Shown piece after piece: positions 16,033-24,774 of a DNA stretch of 64,000 bases (positions are counted from its first letter, which is position 1; each line of letters starts with the position of its first letter). Location: positions 1 through 64,000 of the forward strand of contig JBBPYR010000285.1 of NCBI GenBank assembly GCA_038199755.1, in the 5' to 3' direction. The position numbers and the translations under genes are program-made. A model generated the notes under the pieces. The model was given only the letters and a program-made list of their open reading frames with translations. It was not told the origin of the DNA and did no database searches. The stretch is from JBBPYR01 sp038199755. GTDB lineage: Bacteria; Chloroflexota; Ktedonobacteria; Ktedonobacterales; Ktedonobacteraceae.

Positions 16033-16928
16033 TGAGCCGCATTCTCAACGCGGTGCAGAAAGTCACGCATCACTTCCATATAACGCTCCATCTCTTCGAC
16101 ATGAGCCATATGCGAACTGTGCTCGAAGAGAACCCACTCTGAGCCAGCGATCTCTTTATGCATCGTTTCGTTGATTAGCGGCGTTGACTCATCATAGAAG
16201 CCAGACGTAATCAGCGTAGGAACCTTGATCTCGTGAAGACGCTTGGTGCGATCCCAATCTTTAATGACACCTACGACATGAAACTCACTGGGGCCGTTCA
16301 TGGTGAAGTACACCTGTTGACCCATGTTGTCGAATGCGCGTGCTACCTGCGGCGGCATCGGAACAATGCGAATCACATGTCGCTCGTAAAATACCATCAT
16401 TGCGGCCTGGTATTCGAGATCGTCGGTTGTTCCAGCCGCTTCGTGGCGTAGCAAGGTGCTCTGCACCTCTTCCGGTAGCTCATCGCGTAAACGATTCGCC
16501 TCGGCGATCCATGTTGGCATACTTGACGATGTACTGGCAAGTGTCAGACTCACCATGCCTTGCGGCTGTGTGAGGGCATACTCTATTGCCAGTATGCCAC
16601 CCCAAGACTGACCCCAAAGATGGATTTTGTCGAGACCTAGTGCCGTGCGTACTATTGCTAGCTCATCAACGAAACGTTGAATCGTCCACATCGCGGGATT
16701 GTCGGGTCGGTCGGAGCGACCACAGCCTAATTGGTCATACAGAATGACGCGCCGTGTGTCGGTAGCTAATTGTGTGATGTCTTCAATATAATCGCTGGGC
16801 ACACCAGGTCCACCATGCAAGGCTAACACAGGCGTTTGCTCCTGCACGCCAGCACCGCCACCAACGCTCCTATACCATACCTTATACTCGCCGACAGGAA
16901 TAAACCCTTCTTGATCGCGCATGCTCAT
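16029..16928 (-). CDS. pip: Proline iminopeptidase-type alpha/beta hydrolase
   Basis: A 299-residue cytoplasmic alpha/beta-hydrolase of the S33 peptidase type, which removes N-terminal proline from peptides. LALHGGPGVPSDY is the HGGPG oxyanion-hole motif. GQSWGG holds the nucleophile Ser, FYDESTP the likely Asp, and HSSHMAHVEE the His. Length is usual for the family. AAGGAG lies six bases before ATG 16928. It is divergent from an amino-acid permease and an acetamidase/formamidase gene, suggesting use of peptides and amides. The same fold includes other aminopeptidases and hydrolases, so the exact substrate is inferred. Confidence 0.8.
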   Translation of the reverse strand: MSMRDQEGFIPVGEYKVWYRSVGGGAGVQEQTPVLALHGGPGVPSDYIEDITQLATDTRRVILYDQLGCGRSDRPDNPAMWTIQRFVDELAIVRTALGLDKIHLWGQSWGGILAIEYALTQPQGMVSLTLASTSSSMPTWIAEANRLRDELPEEVQSTLLRHEAAGTTDDLEYQAAMMVFYERHVIRIVPMPPQVARAFDNMGQQVYFTMNGPSEFHVVGVIKDWDRTKRLHEIKVPTLITSGFYDESTPLINETMHKEIAGSEWVLFEHSSHMAHVEEMERYMEVMRDFLHRVENAAH

Positions 16929-17099
16929 GTTTGCTCCTTATTTATTCATCCGAAAATAACAGCATCCCTACTGGGTCGTTTACTGCTTGACTTGCCTACG
17001 TTAATAGCATACCATTTGTATATCTATTTTGTTTTGCTCGCTTGATAAGCAGAACAGAACTGTATCATCATCGTTCCTCTGTAGACGAAGGAGTTATCC

Positions 17100-18563
17100 A
17101 TGTCGGCTGATACCACTACATCCTCTGAAAGACAAACAGCCCTTCGCCCCAACAGTGTTGGCTTGCCAGGAGTGCTATTTCAATCGGTCACAACTATGGC
17201 ACCCGCATCGGCGGTGTCCTTTAGTCTGGTGGCTGCACTCCCTTACGCGGGCGCATCGCTCCCGCTCGCAGTCTTTATCGCCCTCATCGTGTGTGCCTTT
17301 ATTGCCCTCAACATTGGCGAATTGGCGAAACACCTGCCCTCCGCTGGCGGGTATTTCACTTATGTCAGTCGTTCGCTCGGTGTGCAAGCGGGTTGGATGG
17401 TCGGATGGTTATTCGATCTCGCCTATCTGATGATTGTGCCGCTGACGCTGCTCGTGCTAGGGCCAACCATGGATAGCTTCATGAATAGCACCTTCCATCT
17501 TTCGTTTGGTGCCAACGGCTGGATAGTATGGGTACTCGTCTTCACCGTCATCGTTTTTGTGCTCACCTATGTTGGCATTAAAGTCTCGGCAGATGTGGGC
17601 GTGATCCTTGGTCTGATTGAGATCACTATCTTCGTGATCCTTTCTATCTGGCTGATTGTAACGGCTGGCAGCAATAACACAGCGGCTGTCTTTACACCCG
17701 CGTTTAGTAAACAGCCGGGCCTGGGTGGATGGCAAGGTATCCTCTTTGGCATGACCTTCGTCTTCCTCGCATTTGCTGGCTTCGAGTCGGCAGTCCCTCT
17801 GGCCGAAGAGACGCAGAATCCTCGTCGCACTGTGCCAAGAGCAGTGCTGCTGGCTACCGTGATTATTGGCATATTCTACGTGTTCTGCTCCTATGCCGGT
17901 ATTGTGAATTGGGGCATTGGCAAGATGGCGAGCTATGCGGCTGACCCGAATCCTTGGGGAACGTTGGCAACACGTGCTTGGGGGCCACTAAACTTCATCG
18001 TGATTCTCGCCATTCTCAATAGTGCCTTGGCGAACGCCAACGGTGGTGTCAATGCGGCAGCCCGCGTGCTGTACGCGATGGGGCGTATTGGCACACTGCC
18101 GTCTGCGCTTGCCCATACTAATCGTTTCCGTGTACCCGATGTCGCGATCATCGTGACGATGGTTGTTGCGGTTATTGCTACGTTAGTACCGGGATTACTG
18201 TATGGAACGACCAGTGCCTTTGCTTTCATAGGAACGATCATCACCATACCGATCATTCTGGTGTATATTGCAACCTGCATTTCTGTGCCTTTTTACTATC
18301 GGCGCGAACAGCCAGCAGAATTCTCCGTCTTGCGTCATATCATTCTGCCGATTATTCCCGTAATTGTGCTGTTGGCGGTGATCTATTCGCAGGTCGTGCC
18401 GCTGCTGGTGCCTCCTTATCCAGCGGCACCAATCAGTTATGCCGTACCAATTGTGGCTGTCTGGTTTGTTGTGGGGCTGGTCATTGTGGCGATTTTGAAT
18501 GCAAGGACGCCTGAAGCACTGGCGAAGAGCAGCCAGATCTATGCTGAAACAGAAGAATTGTAG
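17100..18563 (+). CDS. APC-superfamily amino-acid permease
   Basis: A 487-residue membrane protein with about 12 helices. The first helix contains the APC-type segment FQSVTTMAPASAVSFSL, and GGYFTYVSRSLG matches the conserved substrate-path region after helix 2. GAAGGAG sits ahead of ATG 17100. It is followed 37 bases later by the acetamidase/formamidase gene on the same strand. The pair plausibly imports an amino acid or amide and releases ammonia from it. Specificity cannot be assigned. Confidence 0.85.
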   Translation: MSADTTTSSERQTALRPNSVGLPGVLFQSVTTMAPASAVSFSLVAALPYAGASLPLAVFIALIVCAFIALNIGELAKHLPSAGGYFTYVSRSLGVQAGWMVGWLFDLAYLMIVPLTLLVLGPTMDSFMNSTFHLSFGANGWIVWVLVFTVIVFVLTYVGIKVSADVGVILGLIEITIFVILSIWLIVTAGSNNTAAVFTPAFSKQPGLGGWQGILFGMTFVFLAFAGFESAVPLAEETQNPRRTVPRAVLLATVIIGIFYVFCSYAGIVNWGIGKMASYAADPNPWGTLATRAWGPLNFIVILAILNSALANANGGVNAAARVLYAMGRIGTLPSALAHTNRFRVPDVAIIVTMVVAVIATLVPGLLYGTTSAFAFIGTIITIPIILVYIATCISVPFYYRREQPAEFSVLRHIILPIIPVIVLLAVIYSQVVPLLVPPYPAAPISYAVPIVAVWFVVGLVIVAILNARTPEALAKSSQIYAETEEL

Positions 18564-18600
18564 TAGTGGCCGTGTAAAAGGATAGAAAGGACAGTGAGCT

Positions 18601-19560
18601 ATGACTGAGAGCGCAAAAACAGGGCGCACCATCCATGTCCATCGCGATCAGTTTCATCTGAGTTGGGATAACAGCATTGCCCCTATTGCAAGCATACAAT
18701 CCGGTGAAGTGGTCGAGTTTGATCTGCTGGATGCCGCAGGTGGGCAAATTGTGCCAGAAAGCACCATCGAGGCTATTCATACCCTTGATTTTGCGCGTGT
18801 CGATCAGGTGAATGGTCCCATCTATGTAGAGGGGGCGAAACCTGGCGATACGCTGCAAGTTGATTTTCTTGACCTGCAACCCGCGCATTGGGGTTGGACC
18901 GCCATCATTCCAGGCTTTGGCCTGCTGGCGGACGAATTTACCGAGGCGGCACTCAAGATTTGGCACTTAGAAGGGGGAGCCGAAGGCTGGGCTGAGTTCG
19001 CACCTGGTATCCGCATTCCCTTAGCTCCGTTTTGTGGCGAGATTGGACTTGCTCCCGCTGCCTCTGGTGCGCTCTCGACAATTCCTCCCTATCATCACGG
19101 TGGCAACATGGATACCAAACACCTGACAAAGGGGGCACGACTCTTTTTGCCGGTGCAAGTGCCGGGGGCACTATATTCTATGGGGGATGGACATGCGGCT
19201 CAAGGTGATGGCGAGGTGTGTGGCACCGCCATTGAGACGCCTATGCGTGCAACAGTACGCCTGACGGTGCGTGCTGATCTGCACGTGCAAGAGCCCCAAT
19301 TTCTCACCGGTGGTCCATTGACACCTCGTACCAATACTGGTCCATACTATGCAACCGACGGTATCGGGCCAGACATGGTTGAGGCGACACGTAGCGCGGT
19401 CCGCCATATGATCGAGCATATACAGCGCACCTACGGCCTTTCACGTCCTGATGCCTATATGCTATGTAGCGTCGCCGTCGACCTCAAGCTTAGCGAGGTG
19501 GTTGACATGCCCCATTGGTTAGTGAGCGCGTTCCTGCCACAAAGCATCTTCACCGTATAG
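18601..19560 (+). CDS. Acetamidase/formamidase family amidohydrolase
   Basis: A 319-residue FmdA/AmdA-family enzyme, which hydrolyses short amides to acid plus ammonia. Typical features are the LSWDNSIAPIASIQSGEVVEFD start, NGPIYVEGAKPGDTLQVDF, the PYHHGGNMDTKHL loop with likely metal or active-site His residues, and the C-terminal MLCSVAVDLKLSEVVD. No signal peptide is seen, so it is cytoplasmic. It sits directly downstream of an APC permease and is probably co-transcribed with it. The substrate (formamide, acetamide or another amide) is not determined by sequence. Confidence 0.87.
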   Translation: MTESAKTGRTIHVHRDQFHLSWDNSIAPIASIQSGEVVEFDLLDAAGGQIVPESTIEAIHTLDFARVDQVNGPIYVEGAKPGDTLQVDFLDLQPAHWGWTAIIPGFGLLADEFTEAALKIWHLEGGAEGWAEFAPGIRIPLAPFCGEIGLAPAASGALSTIPPYHHGGNMDTKHLTKGARLFLPVQVPGALYSMGDGHAAQGDGEVCGTAIETPMRATVRLTVRADLHVQEPQFLTGGPLTPRTNTGPYYATDGIGPDMVEATRSAVRHMIEHIQRTYGLSRPDAYMLCSVAVDLKLSEVVDMPHWLVSAFLPQSIFTV

Positions 19561-19584
19561 GTTGAGTGCTCGATTTCATATAGG

Positions 19585-19619
19585 CAGAGCGCGTGGTATG
19601 TGATGCATACCGCGCTCTG
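19585..19619. terminator. Terminator between convergent genes
   Basis: CAGAGCGCG-TG-GTATG pairs with CATACCGCGCTCTG around a short loop, with a two-base bulge. GGCTTGCTTTT follows on the plus strand. It ends the permease-amidase unit and may work for the opposing FtsX gene. Confidence 0.65.
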
Positions 19620-19689
19620 GCTTGCTTTTGACGCTGGGGAAAGGTCATACAGCTACGCTATTTATCTTCATTTAGGTATAGTATGTGCT

Positions 19690-22600
19690 CTAATCCTCGT
19701 TCAGACGCAATGTTTGGCTGAGTGATGGTTGTGAGACAACGCGTACCATCATCCATAAAGCCAAGCCGAAGACGAGCACAAGCGTAACAAGGGCAAGTGG
19801 CAATGATGGCGGTATGACAACAGGGGTCGGAACCGCTGATTGTGCAGCATAAAACTGCCCTGTACTCAAATCCACATTCAGGTCAGTAAAGGTAAGGGCT
19901 GGTACCACTGTTAAGGAGAGCAGAAGCCCTAACAACCCTCCTAGTAGTAAGCCGCTGACGTAAATGATGGCCTGTTCCCAGGTGAGCACACTCGCGATCT
20001 GACGAGGTGTCGTGCCTAGTGCGCGTAGTACGGCGAAGTTGGTTAAGCGCATGCGCGCACTCAGCCAGGAAGCGATCATGTCGCCTATGAAGGCCAGGAC
20101 GAGTACAGTTACGACGCCAATGCTAAGAATGCTAGAAAGAATAAGATAGAGAGGGTCTGTCGCGAGTGCGCTCAATAATGCCGCACGATCAGAAATGCTA
20201 TCAAGTGCAAGCGTGGCTTGATTGAGTGCGGTACGAATATTTGCGAGCGAAGTTGCGTCTTGCTTTGTACGCAGCCAGACGGTATTAATGCCAGGAGGCG
20301 TCGGCGGTCCTAACAGGGTTTTTGCATGTTTGGCGTCAAGCGTATATATGGCAGTGAAGCTTTGATAGTCGAAGAGCATACTGCCAAATTGGAGGAAGCC
20401 TGTACCTGTTCCCGTTGTGGGTGTGAAGCGATCATTGACGGTTGGAACGTGTGGTATCGTGCCAACAATGGTAAATTGCAGCGTGCTCAGTGCGGTGTTA
20501 GCAAGCTTCACGCGGAAGCTTGAGCCGATGCGTAGGAGGAGTGCCTTCATTGCCGTTGTATCGATAATCGTAGGCACACTATCATTGGGCACGGCGGTGG
20601 AGCGTAGCATGACCAACTGTGATAATAGCGTTTTGCCAGTCTGAGCTGCCTCTGCCGAGGGCCAGATAACGGCGTTGCCAAAACTGCTGGCGTCGATGGC
20701 ACGCATCTGCATCGTAATATTGGCTTTTCCTCCTTGCCCTTGTCCAACATAACCTGCACTGGCCGCAAGCACACCGGGGATGCTCTGATATTTATGGATG
20801 GTCTGAGTAAGGGGTAATGAATTCGTGGTGGCATAGGGCAGGCCCCCACTAAAATCTGCCCCGATTTGATAGATGGCGATATCCTGCATATGCTGTGCCT
20901 CGGTCGCTGTATAGACAAGCGAAAAGAGGGTAAAGGAGATAGCGATAGCCAGCAGCATGGTCATCCGTAGTGGTTGCCGTGGTGTGCGTGCTATTTGTGC
21001 CAGGGCGAGCAGCGAGACCGCCCCCGCTCCACGTGCGGCCATGTACGCTCCTAGTCGTATGAGGAGTGGGAAGATGCGTAGAAACAGGAACAAGATTCCG
21101 ATCATCAAGAAGAAGGGAGCAATGATTGATAAGGGTGTGGCAATGAGTGTTTTCGCATCCCCTTCTAATACGCTACTAATGGTGGTCAGATAGAGCGAGA
21201 TGGCATAGCCGACGAAGGCGATGATGCCCGCGATGACATCAAGGTTGAGGCGTTGCCAGAGGGGACGCTTGGAACTGCGTGCGCTATCGCGTCGCAGCGA
21301 AAGCACATCCACTCGTGCCGCGAAGAAAAGCGAGATACCCATGGTGAGCATTGCCACCAGCATAATGGTAACAGCGTACCAGATGATATCTTGCAGTGCT
21401 TGTGGTAACTGGCTAGTAATGATGTTGGTAGCATTTTGTTCGGCGGCAGGCAGCAGACGGTGGGCAAATTGGAGTGTTAACCAAATGGCAAGGGGTAAGC
21501 CAATCACAATAGAAAAGACAGCTAGTGTGCCGTACTGTAAGAGCAACGCACCAAATACCTGGCTACTACTTGCGCCCCTGCTGCGAATAACGGCGATAGT
21601 ATCGGCCTGACGGTCAATGAGCAGGCTAGTCATCAAACTCACAAAGAAAAGGATGAGTGCTATGACCTGTAGGGCCAACACAAGTACTGGGATATTTGTT
21701 ACCGCGACGCGGCTTTGAAACCGTTCCAGGCTGCTAGGGCTGTTTGGCGCACTAAACACATCACCACGCAGGTCTGCACGGTTGAGGTAGGGAAAGGTCA
21801 GTGGTGCGCTATCATTCGTACTCGTGTTCGCCAAATCACCATAAGAAGCAACGAACTGGTTTTGGAGCGTTGCGAGTTGGAAGATGAGTGTGTCAAGCTG
21901 TTTGGCGGCTACATGAGCCGTATCGAGCCGATAGAACCATTGCAGGGTGTAGCCAACGGATGTAGAAATGATGGCGTCGCGATGATGTTGCGAACTCAGG
22001 GAATCAAAAACCTTAGTTAACGCATTGTCAGGCATCAGTAGGGTGTAGAAATTTTCTGTCGTCTTGCCGCCACTGACCACAAAAGAGCTTGCCTGAAAAT
22101 TCTCGCCATGCCAATAGGCCGAGTTTGCGGGATCAATCGAGAAGAGGCCAACGATGTGGGCCTTTATCAGCTGGGTATGTATGGTTGGCAGTGGTTGGTT
22201 GCCGTTAAAGGACGGCTGGGGCTGGTCCAGCAAATAGTTGAGTGCTAATGGCAGCGTAGAGCCTAGCTTTAATCCTAGACGTTTTGCGGTGTCGGGAGTG
22301 AGCATGATTTCGACATCAGTGTTTGGAGACGTTGTGACTTGAGCAATCCGTCCTTGCAGGTGATTGAGGTGTTGAGCCGCCTGTTGTAAGGAAGTGCTAT
22401 CGACGGTAATGTTGGTATGGGCCTTTGCAGGTGCAAGGGAAAAATCATTCACTTGGATTAAAAACTGCGTGGGTTGTAATTGTGAACCAGTACTCTGGCG
22501 AAACACCGTTCTGAATTGAGTGGATACTTCGCTCACAACGCGCGAGGAGATACCGAGTGTACGCGAATTAATGGCAACTTCCGCGCTGGTGGGGGTTGAA

Positions 22601-22809
22601 AGCAGGGTGCTACGCAGACCAGCGGTCGTCATCACATCAGAAAAGAGTGGAATAGCGCAGATCACGATAACAGCGGCAATCATACCAAGCGTGGTAATAC
22701 ACAGGAGAAACCATGTGCGGCGCAAACGCCAGAGGGCAAGCGTTGTTACTGATGCTAAAGGAAAACTATTTTCATGACGGCGTTGTGGTGTTGGCATGGA
22801 AGTAGACAT
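19690..22809 (-). CDS. Large FtsX/MacB-type ABC permease
   Basis: About 1039 residues in the double-FtsX layout: one N-terminal membrane helix (WFLLCITTLGMIAAVIVICA), a large extracytoplasmic domain, three central helices, a second extracytoplasmic domain, then three C-terminal helices with LRALGTTPRQIASVLTWEQ, the FtsX cytoplasmic loop. RSRGASSSQVFGALLLQY is the matching loop in the first half. Such permeases work with an ABC ATPase in lipoprotein export or mechanotransmission, but none is adjacent. Starts at 22878, 22839 or 22809 are possible. ATG 22809 is shown; the 22878 start would lie inside the RHH promoter. Confidence 0.8.
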   Translation of the reverse strand: MSTSMPTPQRRHENSFPLASVTTLALWRLRRTWFLLCITTLGMIAAVIVICAIPLFSDVMTTAGLRSTLLSTPTSAEVAINSRTLGISSRVVSEVSTQFRTVFRQSTGSQLQPTQFLIQVNDFSLAPAKAHTNITVDSTSLQQAAQHLNHLQGRIAQVTTSPNTDVEIMLTPDTAKRLGLKLGSTLPLALNYLLDQPQPSFNGNQPLPTIHTQLIKAHIVGLFSIDPANSAYWHGENFQASSFVVSGGKTTENFYTLLMPDNALTKVFDSLSSQHHRDAIISTSVGYTLQWFYRLDTAHVAAKQLDTLIFQLATLQNQFVASYGDLANTSTNDSAPLTFPYLNRADLRGDVFSAPNSPSSLERFQSRVAVTNIPVLVLALQVIALILFFVSLMTSLLIDRQADTIAVIRSRGASSSQVFGALLLQYGTLAVFSIVIGLPLAIWLTLQFAHRLLPAAEQNATNIITSQLPQALQDIIWYAVTIMLVAMLTMGISLFFAARVDVLSLRRDSARSSKRPLWQRLNLDVIAGIIAFVGYAISLYLTTISSVLEGDAKTLIATPLSIIAPFFLMIGILFLFLRIFPLLIRLGAYMAARGAGAVSLLALAQIARTPRQPLRMTMLLAIAISFTLFSLVYTATEAQHMQDIAIYQIGADFSGGLPYATTNSLPLTQTIHKYQSIPGVLAASAGYVGQGQGGKANITMQMRAIDASSFGNAVIWPSAEAAQTGKTLLSQLVMLRSTAVPNDSVPTIIDTTAMKALLLRIGSSFRVKLANTALSTLQFTIVGTIPHVPTVNDRFTPTTGTGTGFLQFGSMLFDYQSFTAIYTLDAKHAKTLLGPPTPPGINTVWLRTKQDATSLANIRTALNQATLALDSISDRAALLSALATDPLYLILSSILSIGVVTVLVLAFIGDMIASWLSARMRLTNFAVLRALGTTPRQIASVLTWEQAIIYVSGLLLGGLLGLLLSLTVVPALTFTDLNVDLSTGQFYAAQSAVPTPVVIPPSLPLALVTLVLVFGLALWMMVRVVSQPSLSQTLRLNED

Positions 22810-22871
22810 GGTATGATAAGCATTCCTTGAATTTCTCATATATCCTGAACAATCTTTGCGTATCTTTTTAC

Positions 22872-22909
22872 TTGACATACGGGTATGAGTACGCTATAAT
22901 ACCCGTATG
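22872..22909 (+). promoter_or_regulatory. Consensus promoter with overlapping operator, RHH-tnpB
   Basis: TTGACA (22872-22877), 17 bases, TATAAT (22895-22900): a perfect sigma-70 promoter. An 11-bp perfect inverted repeat, CATACGGGTAT (22876-22886) and ATACCCGTATG (22899-22909), covers the last bases of the -35, the last bases of the -10 and the ATG. The start codon at 22907 lies where transcription should begin, so the mRNA is probably leaderless. Binding of the encoded RHH protein here would give autorepression. Confidence 0.8.
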
Positions 22910-23065
22910 AAACAAACCAATAAGAACCCACGATTTACTGCCTATCTTCCGCAAGAGGTGCTTGAGGCACTTCGTAAAGAAGCAGCAAAGAACCGCCGTT
23001 CCATGAACAATCAGGTGGTTGTGTGTCTTGAGCAGTGTTTAGGATTGACCAAGAAGGACAAGTAA
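22907..23065 (+). CDS. Ribbon-helix-helix (Arc-like) repressor, 52 aa
   Basis: A 52-codon gene. The translation shows the Arc/MetJ-type fold: strand PRFTAYLP (8-15), helix QEVLEALRKEAAKN, turn RRSMNN, second helix QVVVCLEQCLGL, then a basic tail. RHH proteins dimerise and bind inverted repeats through the strand. Its own start codon is part of an 11-bp inverted repeat overlapping a consensus promoter, so autoregulation is likely. It ends one base before the tnpB ATG, so the two genes are translationally linked. No ribosome site is present upstream, consistent with a leaderless transcript. Confidence 0.82.
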   Translation: MKQTNKNPRFTAYLPQEVLEALRKEAAKNRRSMNNQVVVCLEQCLGLTKKDK

Positions 23066-23066
23066 G

Positions 23067-24269
23067 ATGCAGTTGGTAGAGCAGCATGTGATGAGCAAGA
23101 ATGATGCACGCTATGAAATCATCGATCGTGCTGCTTATGCCTCCAAGAACCTGTACAACGCTGCCAACTACCTTGTGCGTCAAGCCTTCATCTTTCAACA
23201 TCGCTATATAGGGTACAATAGCGTCAACGCTTTGATGAAAAAGCATGAAGCCTATCAAGCCTTGCCTCGTAAAGTCTCTCAGCAAGTGCTGAAATTGCTT
23301 GATAAGAACTGGCAATCTTTCTTTGCCGCTCTCAAACAGTGGGGTATCGCACCTGAGAAGTTTCTCGGGCGTCCTCAGTTGCCCAAGTACAAGAACAAGG
23401 AGAAGGGGCGTAACATCCTTGTCTACACCGATCAAGCCTTGAGCAAGGTAGGACTCAGAAACGGCTTGATACAACCCTCGCAACTTGGCATTGAGATACC
23501 CACAAAGCAGACAAATGTCGATCAAGTACGCATTGTTCCAAGGTCTACCCACTACGTCGTAGAAGTCATTTATAAGCAAGAGCCTGTACAGGCAAGCGTA
23601 GATGCATCTCTCATCGTGGGGATTGACTTGGGGCTGGATAACCTGGCAACCCTGACCAGTAACAAACCTGGATTTATCCCACGGCTCATCAATGGGAAAC
23701 CCCTCAAGAGTATCAATCAGGGCTACAACAAGCGTCGTGCTGAATTGCAAAGCCACCTCAAAAACCGCTTTACCTCGCGCCAACTTGAGCGTCTTACCGA
23801 CAAGCGCAATCGTCGGGTGAAGCATCTCTTGCATGTGGCTTCTCGTACGGTGATTGAGCTCTTGGTTGCGGAAGGGATAGGAACGCTCGTGATCGGACAT
23901 AATCCTGACTGGAAGCAAGAGATTCACCTCGGCAAGCGCAACAATCAGAACTTCGTACAGATACCCCATGCACGTTTCATCGACATGCTCACCTACAAGG
24001 CCGCTCTGGTGGGAATACAGGTCATGATCACCGAGGAAAGCTATACCTCCAAGTGTAGTTTCCTCGACAATGAACCGATAAGCCGACACGATGCCTATCG
24101 GGGCAAGCGTCTCAAGCGCGGCTTGTTTCGTAGTGCATCGGGCAAGTGTTTCCATGCTGATGTCAATGGCTCCTATAATATCATCCGAAAAGTATTCCCT
24201 GACGCCTTTGGGCAAGGGGATAGGGGATGTTTTGTAGTACATCCCATGCATCTCGTAAGAGGTGCATAA
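23067..24269 (+). CDS. tnpB: TnpB-family RNA-guided nuclease
   Basis: A 400-residue TnpB protein, the transposon-encoded RuvC nuclease guided by an omegaRNA from the element's right end. RuvC-I is VGIDLGLDNLATL (Asp near 187), RuvC-II is MITEESYTSKCS (Glu near 321), and RuvC-III is FHADVNGSYNI (Asp near 366). All three catalytic acids are present, so it looks active. The zinc-finger region keeps only one Cys on each side (TSKCSFLDNE and SGKCFHADV), as in TnpB subtypes lacking the full four-Cys ribbon. It follows an RHH repressor gene by one base. A long antisense frame over it is not a gene. Confidence 0.9.
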   Translation: MQLVEQHVMSKNDARYEIIDRAAYASKNLYNAANYLVRQAFIFQHRYIGYNSVNALMKKHEAYQALPRKVSQQVLKLLDKNWQSFFAALKQWGIAPEKFLGRPQLPKYKNKEKGRNILVYTDQALSKVGLRNGLIQPSQLGIEIPTKQTNVDQVRIVPRSTHYVVEVIYKQEPVQASVDASLIVGIDLGLDNLATLTSNKPGFIPRLINGKPLKSINQGYNKRRAELQSHLKNRFTSRQLERLTDKRNRRVKHLLHVASRTVIELLVAEGIGTLVIGHNPDWKQEIHLGKRNNQNFVQIPHARFIDMLTYKAALVGIQVMITEESYTSKCSFLDNEPISRHDAYRGKRLKRGLFRSASGKCFHADVNGSYNIIRKVFPDAFGQGDRGCFVVHPMHLVRGA

Positions 24270-24774
24270 AGCTGAGCCGCTAGAATAATCTAGTTTCTCG
24301 GAACTATCGTAGGATATGCTATAACCAAAGCGAATGCAAGACCTGGGCCAGGGTTTTGCGTAATTTGCTACTTTCGTGTGTATGCGTCTTTCGCGCACGC
24401 TATTGCACAAAATAGACAGAATACTTTGTGCCTATCTGCACGAAATGGGCAAGCTGTTGCGCGATCAGTCATGTTCTTACAAAAACTGGGCCATTGACAT
24501 AAACAAAATACACATTGACAAGGTCTTATCTGGCATGGTACTGTTGTGAAGAAGCAACCAGTACTGTTGTAAAGAAGCAACCAGTAAACTGCTGTGATAA
24601 TTGAGCAACTATCGACGTATTCTTGATGGGAGTATAAACCCTTCTTGCAGGAGAGTGGGTTTGACTACGGTCATATTATCAAGGAAGATAATCAGCAGCT
24701 ATACTTAGAGGTATAGTGCTAATGGCTCTCGCTCCCAAGCGTTTTGTTTAGTAGCCCAAAGGAGCGCATAACGT
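24270..24774. other. Intergenic region between tnpB and sugar importer
   Basis: 505 bases without a convincing gene. It holds the tnpB right end, a 23-bp tandem repeat at 24538-24583, and presumably the promoter of the sugar transporter operon. TTGACT near 24662 and TATACT near 24699 are visible but not well spaced. Confidence 0.5.
24538..24583. repeat. 23-bp tandem direct repeat
   Basis: Two adjacent copies of a 23-bp unit beginning GTACTGTTGT and ending AAGCAACCA (24538-24560, 24561-24583), differing at one base. They lie about 190 bases upstream of the sugar-binding lipoprotein gene and could be paired regulator sites or a simple duplication. Confidence 0.6.

Larger units (their letters stand above)
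22870..24330 (+). mobile_element. IS605/IS1341-type tnpB element with RHH gene
   Basis: A tnpB-only element: no TnpA transposase is present. Exact ends are not defined; the left limit is set at the promoter and the right limit past the palindromes after tnpB. Downstream, TGCATCTC-GTAA-GAGGTGCA (24246-24265) and CTAGA-ATAA-TCTAG (24280-24293) can fold and may belong to the right end or the omegaRNA. The element separates the FtsX permease from the sugar transporter genes. Confidence 0.55.

Noticed and set aside
22935..24410. Long open frame (491 codons) on the minus strand over tnpB
   Set aside because: It lies antisense to a clear TnpB with all catalytic motifs. The translation has no recognisable domain, and it continues across the element end.
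24270..24774. Possible array-like region because of the 23-bp repeats
   Set aside because: Only two directly adjacent copies with no spacers; not a CRISPR array.
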